Positions 25,762 through 34,468 of a stretch of 64,000 bases of DNA are shown here, piece by piece; position 1 is the stretch's first letter; each line of letters opens with the position of its first letter. The DNA is from CBDBLK01 sp965243145 (GTDB lineage: Bacteria > Bdellovibrionota > Bacteriovoracia > Bacteriovoracales > Bacteriovoracaceae): positions 2,232,001-2,296,000 of the forward strand of contig CBDEUB010000002.1 in NCBI GenBank assembly GCA_965243145.1, in the 5' to 3' direction. The position numbers were made by a program, and so were the translations under genes. The notes under the pieces were generated by a model, which was given only the letters and a program-made list of their open reading frames with translations, was not told where the DNA came from and did not search any database.

Positions 25762-25762
25762 C

Positions 25763-27019
25763 GTGAAAAAATGGGGATGCGCCGTCCTCGTCTCGCTGCT
25801 TTTATTTGCCCCAATGACTTTTGCTAGTGAGCAGAGTTGCATATACATATTGAAAAAGTTGGCCAAAACTTGGAAGTCTTCACTGGTACAAGTGCCTTGG
25901 CACAGGCTGATGTATTTTCCGGGCAAGACTTTGGCCACTTATCCGGGGGTTGAAATCGCTGGTTTCGTCAATAATCCCCAGGCCTACCGCGAAGTGGTGG
26001 GACATTTGGCGCAAAAAATGCAGGCCTTCGACCAATACATGTTGGATTTGGGGTTTGATCAAGTGCCCGAGTCGGGCCGTTTTGTTCTCTTCGACAAAAA
26101 ACCGTGGCGGGAGCGGCTGCAGGGAATCTATTTGTTAAATAGGCCAGTGTTTAATTTGTGGAAGGGCAAATTGCAGACGGTGGTGGTGGTCGATCCCTAC
26201 TCTCCCCAAATGGATTCTCTTCTTCGCACTCTTGAAGACGAGAGTGTAGTGCTCCACGAGCGCACCCACCATTTTTTACTGCGCAATTACGGTAGAGGGG
26301 CCTTTGTCAATTTACATTCTATGATCAAAGAGGCCTTGGCCGATTTTTTTCCCCTCCACAAAGCGGACACTCCCCGCTTGGGAATGAATGTGTACAGTGA
26401 AGGGAAACCCATAAGGGATATAGAGCAGAGGGTGGGTTACGATAAAACGAAAACCCTCAGAGTGCAGGCCAATTTAGAAAGTTATGGCAAACTTGGTATT
26501 CCCCACGATTCGATGCTCTTTTCCAACGCTTTGTGGGAAGCGCGCCAGGTGTTTGGGGCCACTGCTTTGTCCGAATTGCTCAAACCCTTTGTGGACAACC
26601 TCAATCTCTACCGCGCCAGTTTTGTCGCTTTGGTTGACTTGGCCAAAGGCATGGATTACGAGCGCAAAATTGTGGCCGAGTTGGAATACTTTTTGGCCAT
26701 TCTCAAGCGCACGGCAGTAGATAATGGTGGTGACGAATGGGCCGCCAAGGCCGATCTGGCAATTGCCAAACTCGCCGGGGAATTGCAACTGAGGCCAGAC
26801 CGCATTGATGCCGTTTCTCAGGCCATTCTCAAAAACCGGGATGGCCAAAGTTACGATTGGGCCACGGAAATGAAGGGCGGCATTATTCTCAGTGCTTTGG
26901 CCACTGCCAGTTTGGCCAGAGAGGGATTATTTTTGACCGCCATGGCGGCCTCTCCTTTTGCTCTGGGGTATGCCTTTTATTTTATCTATCAGAAGATTTT
27001 CCCCGAGGACTCCAATTGA
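25763..27019 (+). CDS. secreted thermolysin-like metalloprotease, paralogue 3
   Basis: 418 residues from GTG 25763, directly after the previous stop; an ATG at 25730 inside the previous gene is the alternative. The signal peptide is KKWGCAVLVSLLLFAPMTFA. Zinc site VLHERTHHFLL (H165, H169) and KEALADFFPLH (E190). C-terminal hydrophobic tail (LFLTAMAASPFALGYAFYFI) like paralogue 2. The four genes read in one direction with minimal spacing, so an operon is likely. Confidence 0.65.
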   Translation: MKKWGCAVLVSLLLFAPMTFASEQSCIYILKKLAKTWKSSLVQVPWHRLMYFPGKTLATYPGVEIAGFVNNPQAYREVVGHLAQKMQAFDQYMLDLGFDQVPESGRFVLFDKKPWRERLQGIYLLNRPVFNLWKGKLQTVVVVDPYSPQMDSLLRTLEDESVVLHERTHHFLLRNYGRGAFVNLHSMIKEALADFFPLHKADTPRLGMNVYSEGKPIRDIEQRVGYDKTKTLRVQANLESYGKLGIPHDSMLFSNALWEARQVFGATALSELLKPFVDNLNLYRASFVALVDLAKGMDYERKIVAELEYFLAILKRTAVDNGGDEWAAKADLAIAKLAGELQLRPDRIDAVSQAILKNRDGQSYDWATEMKGGIILSALATASLAREGLFLTAMAASPFALGYAFYFIYQKIFPEDSN

Positions 27020-27020
27020 A

Positions 27021-27243
27021 GGTAACTATTCACACTTCAGGCCATCTTGTCTTCGCATCCTGCTCCGGCACTGCCCATCGGGGCAGTCGTCGCTCGTCGC
27101 CATCCTGGCGACTCCGTATGACTCAGCTTCGCCATCGCTCCTTGCAATGTGCAGGGAGCACATCTCAGTCGCTCTGTCTCGCTTCATCCCAATCTGATCT
27201 AAATTGTGAACAGTTACCTTGCTGTTATCGTGGTTTTTTGTTG
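27021..27243 (-). repeat. palindromic leader repeat, full copy C with 69-bp insertion
   Basis: The core spans 27021-27218 (198 bp = 129 + 69). On the minus strand the arms are GGTAACTGTTCACA and TGTGAATAGTTACC and the inner hairpin ATGTGC-TCCCT-GCACAT. The lead-in continues to about 27243. The extra 69 bp lie at roughly 27052-27120 and contain two further hairpins (GTCGCC/GGCGAC and CTGCCC/GGGCAG). It separates paralogues 3 and 4 and is inverted relative to them. Confidence 0.85.
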
Positions 27244-28587
27244 GGGTACAAGAAGTTTATTTTTGCTTTCTTGGGATTTTTGGCCACCTTTGCATCAGGG
27301 GCGCAAAACGGTGATTGTTCGGGCCTCGCCTCTCTGTTGATGAATATCAAAGGAAACTACGCAACCGTAAATCATGTCAGTTGGGGTGAACTTTGGGAGA
27401 TCAGTAGAGAGGCCTATCGAATTGCTTCCCGGGAAAGTTGTGATTTTTGCGAAATGGCTTACCGGCGGTTTAAGACGGTGGCGGCCAATGGCGGGGTGGA
27501 AGTGGTGGCCTCTCCCGCTCTCGTTCCCCTGGTTGGAGAATTGGGGCCAAAAATGCTTGGGGATGTACGGGAATTTGACCGGCAGGCCAAACAGTGGGGT
27601 TTTCGTGTGCCAAATTCCACCCGTTTGCTTTTTCTGCACAGAAAAGAGGCCAAGTACGATAATACTTCAGGAGTTTTTTTCTACAGAATCCCGGTGCTCA
27701 ATATCTGGCGGCAAAAAGTGCAAAGTGTGACCATTTTTGAAATGGTCGATGGACATTTGCACAAGGTTGTCGATCAGGCGAAAAGTTCCAGTGTGGTCTT
27801 TCACGAACGCGTCCATGCCTTGTTTCACAACACTTATCATCGCCGGGCCTTTATTCACAACAATATCGCTTTTCAGGAGGCCTTGGCGGATTTTTTGGCG
27901 GCCCATGTTCAAGGTGATCCCAGAATTTTTCCCATCTCGGATGAAATTTCCTGGAGAAATATCAAGGATAGAACCCATTTCGTCCAGGAACTCACCAAGT
28001 GGGGAGATGGAGTTTTGACTTCGGATTTGAGTACGGTGAGCGAGTTTACCATTCACGCCAATTCTCTGCTCATTTCCAATGTGTTGTGGGAAGTGCGCCA
28101 ATATTTAGGCCCCGATCGGATGTCGGCCATGCTCAAACCCTTGATAGACAATCTCAACCGCTACCGCGCCAGCTTTGAGGATCAGTACACGGATTTTGAG
28201 GCCCTCCGAGGACTTTCGGGAACAGCAGAAAACCCCAGGGATTATTTGCAGTATGTAGACTATCGGGACAGGTTTAAAAACGACCTGGCCTATTTTTTTG
28301 CAGTCTTGAAGAACACCGCTCGGGAGACAGGGGACGGGATCAGAATTGAACGGGTGATCAAAGACCTGGTGGATGAGTGGAATTTCTACCCCAACCGCAT
28401 TGATCAGGTTGCTGGCAATATACGGAAAGGTGAAGACACTTTTGTCTATGATGAAACTGCCGGTAAGGCATCCTATAGACGAATGTTATTGAGAAGTCAT
28501 GGGTTTTTTGCCATTGAGGGCGGCACAGTGCTTTCGGCAGGAGGGGCCTTGGGTTATATTGCGGAAACTTTACGATCCTTGTTTTAA
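27241..28587 (+). CDS. secreted thermolysin-like metalloprotease, paralogue 4 (divergent)
   Basis: 448 residues from TTG 27241 (alternative TTG 27238). The signal peptide is GYKKFIFAFLGFLATFASGA. Zinc site VFHERVHALFH (H188, H192) and QEALADFLAAH (E213). It keeps PLIDNLNRYRASF but has extra segments and less identity elsewhere. Its start is next to the lead-in end of repeat copy C. The frame is open upstream through the repeat as far as 26857, which is fortuitous because it overlaps paralogue 3. Confidence 0.65.
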   Translation: MGYKKFIFAFLGFLATFASGAQNGDCSGLASLLMNIKGNYATVNHVSWGELWEISREAYRIASRESCDFCEMAYRRFKTVAANGGVEVVASPALVPLVGELGPKMLGDVREFDRQAKQWGFRVPNSTRLLFLHRKEAKYDNTSGVFFYRIPVLNIWRQKVQSVTIFEMVDGHLHKVVDQAKSSSVVFHERVHALFHNTYHRRAFIHNNIAFQEALADFLAAHVQGDPRIFPISDEISWRNIKDRTHFVQELTKWGDGVLTSDLSTVSEFTIHANSLLISNVLWEVRQYLGPDRMSAMLKPLIDNLNRYRASFEDQYTDFEALRGLSGTAENPRDYLQYVDYRDRFKNDLAYFFAVLKNTARETGDGIRIERVIKDLVDEWNFYPNRIDQVAGNIRKGEDTFVYDETAGKASYRRMLLRSHGFFAIEGGTVLSAGGALGYIAETLRSLF

Positions 28588-28607
28588 GGTAAGTGTGAGC
28601 ACTTATA
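28588..28607. repeat. collapsed repeat remnant (arms only)
   Basis: GGTAAGTGTGAGCACTTATA joins the two outer arms of the repeat with the interior lost, leaving the hairpin TAAGTG-TGAG-CACTTA. On the minus strand it supplies the TAA stop of the cytosine methyltransferase gene. Confidence 0.6.
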
Positions 28608-29721
28608 TGGCCACTTCTCTGTTGTAATGAAAGGCATACTTTTTAAAATCTTGAGCTTTCTTGAGAGTTTTCGCCGTTTTATTTTTTCCCCGCAGGGTGC
28701 GGATCAATGCCTTGCCGAGAGCGTGGGCCAAGTCCACCGGAACGGCATTGCCAATTTGCCTGAAGGCCGAACTTGCACTGCCAAAAAATTCAAATTCGCT
28801 GGGGAAAGATTGGATGGCAGCGGCCTCTCGGGCCGTCAAATATCTATTTTCAACCGGATGGTAGTACGAGGTTCGGGAGGTCAGGATGGTAAACGATGGC
28901 CTGTTCCGATCCAGTCTTTGCAGTTTGGTTTGGCGGAAGCGGTTTTCCGGCAGGTCTTCCCAGACGACATTAAAGCGCAGATCGGTGGGCAGATACTTTT
29001 CTTCATCCCGGCGGTATCTTACCCCCCTTCCCTCGGGAATGTGGGCCAATCTCTGTTTGTCGATAGGGCCAGAAATTTGGGCCGCCTCAAGGCCGTGGTG
29101 TGATGCCGAAGAATGGATCGTTTTCAAAGCATCTCCCACAGTGGAGAATGGCCTTTTGCCCCTCGGCCCGTGGCTGGGCCTGGGGTATTTGAAATGAAAT
29201 CCGTCTTTGACTCCCACGATTATGGCCCGCCTGCGCCTTTCCGGCACACCGTACTCTTCGGCCGACAAAACCCTCGCTTCCATGGCAAAACCCTGGCGTT
29301 CAAAATAGGCAAAGATTTTTTTTAAAATGTGCCGGTTTTTGCTCGCCAAAAGGCCAGTGACATTTTCGATCAAAATGGCCTTGGGGGATAGAAAACGAAC
29401 CATCCGCACAAATTGCAAAAAGAGATAGTTCCTGGGGTCTTCCGCCTCTCCCCGCCCGACGGTGGAAAACCCCTGGCAGGGTGGGCCGCCGACGACGACA
29501 TCGATCTTTTTTTTCTCAGTCAATTCTGACAGCTTGGCGTTGGTGAGTTCTTTTATATCTCCGCAGAAGGCCTGGGCGTGGGGGTGGTTGAGTTTAAAGG
29601 ATTCGATGGCATCTTTACTAAAATCAATTCCCAGCAAGCACTTGAGGCCCGCTTTTTCCAGGCCATGGGACAATCCTCCGCAGCCGGAGAAGACATCGAT
29701 AAAGGTATAAATTTTTGCCAT
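28603..29721 (-). CDS. DNA (cytosine-5-)-methyltransferase
   Basis: 372 residues with the ordered m5C-methyltransferase motifs: IDVFSGCGGLSHGLEKAG (I, SAM binding), VVGGPPCQGFSTVG (IV, catalytic Cys), ILIENVTGLLAS (VI), AEEYGVPERRRRAIIVG (VIII), YLTAREAAAIQSFP (IX) and IGNAVPVDLAHALG (X). The target-recognition region lies about 230-290. No restriction endonuclease gene is recognisable beside it, so it may be an orphan regulator or protective enzyme. Recognition sequence cannot be read from the protein. Confidence 0.92.
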   Translation of the reverse strand: MAKIYTFIDVFSGCGGLSHGLEKAGLKCLLGIDFSKDAIESFKLNHPHAQAFCGDIKELTNAKLSELTEKKKIDVVVGGPPCQGFSTVGRGEAEDPRNYLFLQFVRMVRFLSPKAILIENVTGLLASKNRHILKKIFAYFERQGFAMEARVLSAEEYGVPERRRRAIIVGVKDGFHFKYPRPSHGPRGKRPFSTVGDALKTIHSSASHHGLEAAQISGPIDKQRLAHIPEGRGVRYRRDEEKYLPTDLRFNVVWEDLPENRFRQTKLQRLDRNRPSFTILTSRTSYYHPVENRYLTAREAAAIQSFPSEFEFFGSASSAFRQIGNAVPVDLAHALGKALIRTLRGKNKTAKTLKKAQDFKKYAFHYNREVAI

Positions 29722-29790
29722 ACCTATTAATGGAGAAAAAATTTGAAAAGGCCAATACGCAAAGCGGTATTAGACTCTTGTCGGAGTTTT

Positions 29791-30444
29791 TTACGCCGCT
29801 TTTTTCCTGGGCAGATTTTTAAAATGGAGGACTCCCTCGGTTGGGCCAGGGCGTTCTTTTTTGAAGTGGAGCAGGTTGTCTTTAGAGGTCGAGCAGAGTT
29901 TAAAGGAGCGGTTGGGGAGTTTGTAGACCCAGGTCGTGGTGAGGGATTTCCAAGCACTGTTTTCTTGGGCCGCCAGCAGAATGGTCTTGTTGGAGAATTT
30001 TTTGTAGAACTCCAGGATTTTGGCCAGGGATTCGATATTTTTTTGATCGAGATATTTGCCTGGCCGGTCGAGCAACCAGTAATTGACATCTTGTAAAAAG
30101 ACTTTCACCAGGGTGGTGACTTTGCGGGTTCGGTGGTCAACTTCCGATGCCAGGACATCGAGAGAGGGGATGGATTGGTAAAATTCCAGCAAATCCCGGT
30201 TGCCCGTCTTCTGGATCAAATTTTGCAATTGGACTTCCTTGGAGTCGGCAAAAGAAGAAGGAATGGAGTCCAGATAGATATTTTCTCTCAGGGTTAAATT
30301 GGGAAGTAGAGAGCCTTCCGCACTGGCAAAAGCAAAATGGGGGGCGTTGCCCTCCCCTTGACTGATTAAAAAACTCAAAAAAGTCCTCAGCTGACACTCG
30401 CAATGCTCCTTTTGTGGCAGGGAAAAGGAAAAGATATTGGCCAT
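29791..30444 (-). CDS. degenerate ABC-type ATPase
   Basis: 217 residues. Parts follow an ABC ATPase: LLPNLTLRENIYLDSI (Q-loop downstream region), VFLQDVNYWLLDRPGKYLDQ in the Walker B/D-loop position and KTILLAAQENSAW in the switch (H-loop) position. The Walker A GxxGxGKS is absent, the signature LSGGQ is replaced (SEVDHRTRKVTTL), and the catalytic Glu and switch His are missing. It cannot be a normal ATPase; either a decaying gene or a regulatory pseudoenzyme. No cognate permease is adjacent. Confidence 0.5.
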   Translation of the reverse strand: MANIFSFSLPQKEHCECQLRTFLSFLISQGEGNAPHFAFASAEGSLLPNLTLRENIYLDSIPSSFADSKEVQLQNLIQKTGNRDLLEFYQSIPSLDVLASEVDHRTRKVTTLVKVFLQDVNYWLLDRPGKYLDQKNIESLAKILEFYKKFSNKTILLAAQENSAWKSLTTTWVYKLPNRSFKLCSTSKDNLLHFKKERPGPTEGVLHFKNLPRKKAA

Positions 30445-30555
30445 ATTGAATTCTTCGCACTCCTGGCCTTTATTCTGAAATGTTTTGCCAAATATTCAAG
30501 AGAGGGGCAGGTTCATCCCTTTCCGCTGCCGTTTTTGTTTCCGTATAATGAAGGT

Positions 30556-31761
30556 ATGCCAAAAGACTCAAAAAAAGTGTTGGTGGCCCTAACCGAGGAT
30601 ATTAATTCCGTAGTCACTGCCTACCTTTTGCAAAGGCAGGGTTATCAAGTCTCCGGGCTGGGCATCGTTTTTCGTCAGGGGTTGGACGAAGAAAAAAGTG
30701 CGGAAAAGGAGTCTCTGGAAAAGATTAAGGCCCTGTGTGAGAAACTTGGAATGGCCTTTTATGCCGCCGATGCCTCGATGCTCTATGAACATGCGGTGGT
30801 TGACCCTCTGGTGGCCTCGCGTTTGGAGGGAGTGGCCTACTCTTTTAAAATTTACATTGCCAAAGTTGTTTTTGACCTCTTGGCCGAAAAGGCCGATTAT
30901 TTAGGCATTCCCTGGGTGGCCACCGGACATTATGCCAGAATTATTAAAAACCAAAAGACCGGCAACTACAGCGTTTATACCGCCAAAGATGTGTCGTGTG
31001 ATCAAAGTTATTTTCTTTCCCTTTTGGATCAGAAGATTTTGAAGCGCATGCTTTTGCCTCTGGCCAATATGCGCAAGAGTGAAGTTGTCAAAGTGGCAAA
31101 AAACCTGGGAGTGGATTTGCCCATTTTTTACAAGTTCGACTATATCTTTGAACACAAAGAGGCGCTCAACACTTTTATCGGCAAAAGGATACCCACCAGT
31201 ATGATCAAAGAGGGGACAGTGGTCAACTACAACAACGGTAATGTTGTGCAACAGCACCAGGGGATTCACCACTTTACTCTGGGGGAAGATAACCTCAAAA
31301 TACAGTCAGACCCGCCCCTCAGTTCCGAGATGCAGGTTTGCCAGATAGACACCCAAAGTGGGATTGTGTATTTGCTCCGCCCCGACGATTATCAAATAAA
31401 ATATTTGTGGATCAAAAATATTGTCGTACAAGACCAATTTGATATTTCCAAACCCATCGACGCTTTTATCAAATTTCGCTCCGATGGAGAACTTTTGCCG
31501 GCGGTTTTATATTTTAAAAATAACGCCCAAATTTTGCTCGAATTTGCAAACATTCAGAGAGGCATCGTTTTTGCCGGCAATTACTGTGTGGCCTACAACA
31601 CCGATAAGCAAAAATCCCGCATCCTCTTTGGAGGTGTCGTCGAACGGGCGGGGAACCTTCTCGACGGCGCTATCAGGGCATTGCCCGAGAGAGAGAGGCC
31701 GCCCGAAGAAGAGAAGGCCAAAGTGCGCAGGAGTCTTTTTGGTTCAGGCCTGAAGCATTAG
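30556..31761 (+). CDS. MnmA-like protein lacking the active site
   Basis: 401 residues from ATG 30556; a TATAAT at 30544-30549 sits so close that a leaderless transcript is conceivable. The fold is that of tRNA 2-thiouridylase MnmA: VATGHYARI (122-129 region) and DQSYFLSLLDQKIL are retained, and the C-terminal beta domain is present. The PP-loop SGGxDS is replaced by ALTEDINSVV (11-20), and neither catalytic Cys is present: DILCNREIKF has become PLVASRLEGVAY and GICF is absent. A canonical MnmA is encoded convergently next door. Probably a pseudoenzyme with a new role; it is long and intact, so unlikely to be mere decay. Confidence 0.7.
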   Translation: MPKDSKKVLVALTEDINSVVTAYLLQRQGYQVSGLGIVFRQGLDEEKSAEKESLEKIKALCEKLGMAFYAADASMLYEHAVVDPLVASRLEGVAYSFKIYIAKVVFDLLAEKADYLGIPWVATGHYARIIKNQKTGNYSVYTAKDVSCDQSYFLSLLDQKILKRMLLPLANMRKSEVVKVAKNLGVDLPIFYKFDYIFEHKEALNTFIGKRIPTSMIKEGTVVNYNNGNVVQQHQGIHHFTLGEDNLKIQSDPPLSSEMQVCQIDTQSGIVYLLRPDDYQIKYLWIKNIVVQDQFDISKPIDAFIKFRSDGELLPAVLYFKNNAQILLEFANIQRGIVFAGNYCVAYNTDKQKSRILFGGVVERAGNLLDGAIRALPERERPPEEEKAKVRRSLFGSGLKH

Positions 31762-31762
31762 C

Positions 31763-31787
31763 ACAGTTCACACTTCAGGCCATCTCA
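31763..31787 (-). repeat. remnant 3' arm of the palindromic repeat
   Basis: On the minus strand it reads GATGGCCTGAAGTGTGAACT and on, matching the 3' end of the full copies. The TGA in it is the stop codon of mnmA, whose last residues (EMA) are repeat-derived. Confidence 0.6.
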
Positions 31788-32923
31788 AGAGAGGGCAACG
31801 CCTTTTGAAGTTGGTGATAACTGGCCCCGCGGCGGCAGATCATCCCTCCGCCCAAGCAAATCCTGTGCTCTCCCTCATCCAGGTAAAAAACCACGCTTTG
31901 CCGGGGAGTGATGGCCCGTTGGGGCGTTTCAAAGCGGACATGCAAGACCTCTTCGCCGTTTTCCCTGGAGAGGGATTGGATGGTGCATCTTTGATCCCTT
32001 TGGCGGTAGCGGATTTTGGCCCAGCAGCGCAAGGGCAGGGAGTAGTTCAGGCCCCCCGCCACCCAGGACAGGTCGTTGGCCCACAGTTCATCGGCGTACA
32101 GGGCGGGGTGGTGAACTCCCCGCTCCACCACCACGATATTTTGTTCCGCTTTTTTATCGACCACAAACCAGGGTTCCCCCTGGCCACCCAATCCCAGTCC
32201 CTTGCGCTGTCCGATGGTGTAGTAGGCCTGGCCATGGTGTTCTCCGATCATAGTGCCGTCGGTGGTTTGGAAAGGCCCAGGATGGGGAGCAATATATTGG
32301 GAGAGAAAGTTTTTAAAATTTCTCTCGCCGATAAAACAAATGCCGGTGCTGTCCTTTTTGTCTTGAGTGGGGAGGCCATATTGGCCCGCCAGTTGGCGCA
32401 CTTGCGGTTTGCAGAGGTGGCCCAGGGGAAAGAGCACTTTTGCTAGCGTGGCGGCCTGGACGGGATAGACAAAATAACTCTGGTCTTTGGCCAAGTCGTG
32501 ACCCTTGGCCAGACACCGCCTGCCCCGCACTTCCACGCTTTGGCAGTAATGGCCAGTGGCCAAGTAGTCGGCCCCCAATTGCATGGCCTTCTCGTAAAAG
32601 ACTTTGAATTTGATTTCGCGGTTGCACAGAATGTCGGGGTTGGGGGTCAGTCCGCGGCGGTATTCTTCGACAAAGTGCTTGAAGACATTTTCCCGGTACT
32701 CTTCGACAAATTCGACGCTGTAGTGGGGGATGCCCAGCTTTTGGCAAACGCTGGCGACATCCCGGTATTCCCGCGAGGCCATGCACACGCCGTGTTCATC
32801 CACTTCCTCCCAATTTTTCATAAACAGGCCTGTGACTTGGTGGCCCTGTTCTTTGAGCAGGGCCGCGGCCACTGATGAATCCACGCCTCCACTCATGCCC
32901 ACCACAATATTTTTTTTTGCCAT
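31775..32923 (-). CDS. mnmA: tRNA-specific 2-thiouridylase
   Basis: About 382 residues from ATG 32923 (another ATG at 32929). MnmA activates the wobble uridine of Lys, Glu and Gln tRNAs and inserts sulphur. SGGVDS (11-16) is the PP-loop, C100 in NPDILCNREIKF and C196 in DSTGICFIGERNF are the catalytic pair, ATGHYC and DQSYFVYPV are conserved, and YYTIGQRKGLGLGGQGEPWF is diagnostic. The last three residues come from a repeat remnant. Convergent with an MnmA-like pseudoenzyme. Confidence 0.95.
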   Translation of the reverse strand: MAKKNIVVGMSGGVDSSVAAALLKEQGHQVTGLFMKNWEEVDEHGVCMASREYRDVASVCQKLGIPHYSVEFVEEYRENVFKHFVEEYRRGLTPNPDILCNREIKFKVFYEKAMQLGADYLATGHYCQSVEVRGRRCLAKGHDLAKDQSYFVYPVQAATLAKVLFPLGHLCKPQVRQLAGQYGLPTQDKKDSTGICFIGERNFKNFLSQYIAPHPGPFQTTDGTMIGEHHGQAYYTIGQRKGLGLGGQGEPWFVVDKKAEQNIVVVERGVHHPALYADELWANDLSWVAGGLNYSLPLRCWAKIRYRQRDQRCTIQSLSRENGEEVLHVRFETPQRAITPRQSVVFYLDEGEHRICLGGGMICRRGASYHQLQKALPSLEMA

Positions 32924-33039
32924 ATTCATTGGAGATGGTGGTATCAAGTTTGCTCAAAGTGCACAACGGTTAGGCCCTTTTTACTCGGGATTTCGGCCAA
33001 AGGTTTTCATTTGGGCCATTTTGGGGTAACTGATGAGAG

Positions 33040-34455
33040 ATGAATTCGGAATACAAATATGGCTTTTACACCGACTTGGAAACAGAGCAGTTCCCCAGAG
33101 GACTGAGCGAGGAGATCGTCGGCCTGATTTCCAGCAAAAAAGGGGAGCCGGCGTGGTTGTTGGACTACCGCCTCAAGGCCTTCCGGCACTGGCAAAATAT
33201 GCCCTCGCCCGAGTGGGCCAAATTGCGCATCCCCCCCATCAATTTTCAAGATTTGTATTATTATGCATCGCCCAAAAAGAAAGCGGAAGGCCCCCAGAGC
33301 TTGGATGAACTCGATCCCGAGCTTTTGGCCACATTTGAAAAGTTGGGGATTCCCCTGGCCGAGCAAAAGCGTATTAGCGGGGTGGCGGTGGATGCCGTCT
33401 TTGATTCCGTCTCGGTGGCCACCACCTATAAAGAAGAATTGGGAAAGGTAGGCGTCATTTTTTGCTCCTTTTCTGAAGCGGTGAAAGAACACCCCGAGTT
33501 GGTCAAGGCCTATCTCGGTAGCGTGGTGCCCTATTCAGATAACTTTTATGCAGCGCTAAATGCGGCGGTTTTTTCCGATGGCTCCTTTTGTTATATTCCC
33601 GAGGGAGTGACTTGCCCCATGGATCTCTCCACTTATTTCAGAATTAACGCCAAGGAAACTGGCCAATTTGAAAGGACTTTAGTGGTGGCCGCTCCAGGCG
33701 CTTCGGTCAATTATCTTGAAGGCTGCACCGCCCCTCAACGGGATGAAAACCAGTTGCATGCGGCGGTGGTGGAATTGGTCGCCCTGGAGGGGGCCGAAAT
33801 CAAGTATTCTACCGTGCAAAATTGGTACGCCGGGAATCGCCAAGGCAAGGGGGGCATTTACAATTTTGTCACCAAGCGGGGCAATTGTTTGGGGAAAAAC
33901 TCTAAAATTAGCTGGACTCAAGTGGAGGCCGGATCGGCGATCACTTGGAAGTATCCCAGTTGCAACCTGATCGGCGACCATTCCCAGGGGGCCTTTTATT
34001 CCGTGGCCCTCACCAACCACAAAATGCAGGCGGACACGGGCACTAAAATGGTTCACATCGGCAAACACACCAAGTCTACGATCATTTCCAAGGGCATCTC
34101 CGCCGAAGATTCGGACAACAACTACCGCGGCCTGGTCAAAATTCGGCCTTCCGCCAAGGGAGCGCGCAATTATTCCCAGTGCGATTCCATGTTGGTGGGG
34201 GATCGCTGTAGCGCTAGCACTTTTCCCACTATCGATGTCAAAAACCCCTCGGCGACGGTGGAGCATGAGGCCTCGACCACCAAGATCAGCGAGGATCAAC
34301 TCTTTTATTTGCAGTCCCGGGGGTTTGACAACGAAAAGTGCATTTCCATGCTGGTCAACGGGTTTTGCAAACAAGTTTTTAAAACGCTGCCCCTGGAGTT
34401 TTCCGTGGAGGCGGTCAAGCTCATCGAAATGAAGTTGGAAAATTCCATCGGGTGA
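33040..34455 (+). CDS. sufB: Fe-S cluster assembly scaffold SufB
   Basis: 471 residues, the expected length. Core subunit of the SufBCD scaffold. Family landmarks: FSEAVKEHPELVKAYLGSVV, DNFYAALNAAVFSDGSF, YIPEGVTCPMDLSTYFRIN, LEGCTAP, VQNWYAGNRQGKGGIYNFVTKRG and SQCDSMLVGDRCSASTFP. SufB is first in a sufBCDS-nfu operon; sufC follows after 13 nt. No IscR/SufR regulator gene precedes it. Confidence 0.96.
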   Translation: MNSEYKYGFYTDLETEQFPRGLSEEIVGLISSKKGEPAWLLDYRLKAFRHWQNMPSPEWAKLRIPPINFQDLYYYASPKKKAEGPQSLDELDPELLATFEKLGIPLAEQKRISGVAVDAVFDSVSVATTYKEELGKVGVIFCSFSEAVKEHPELVKAYLGSVVPYSDNFYAALNAAVFSDGSFCYIPEGVTCPMDLSTYFRINAKETGQFERTLVVAAPGASVNYLEGCTAPQRDENQLHAAVVELVALEGAEIKYSTVQNWYAGNRQGKGGIYNFVTKRGNCLGKNSKISWTQVEAGSAITWKYPSCNLIGDHSQGAFYSVALTNHKMQADTGTKMVHIGKHTKSTIISKGISAEDSDNNYRGLVKIRPSAKGARNYSQCDSMLVGDRCSASTFPTIDVKNPSATVEHEASTTKISEDQLFYLQSRGFDNEKCISMLVNGFCKQVFKTLPLEFSVEAVKLIEMKLENSIG

Positions 34456-34468
34456 CAAAGGCCTATTT

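Noticed and set aside
26857..27240. Long N-terminal extension of protease paralogue 4
   Set aside because: This part overlaps paralogue 3 and runs antisense through repeat copy C; the signal peptide begins at 27241.
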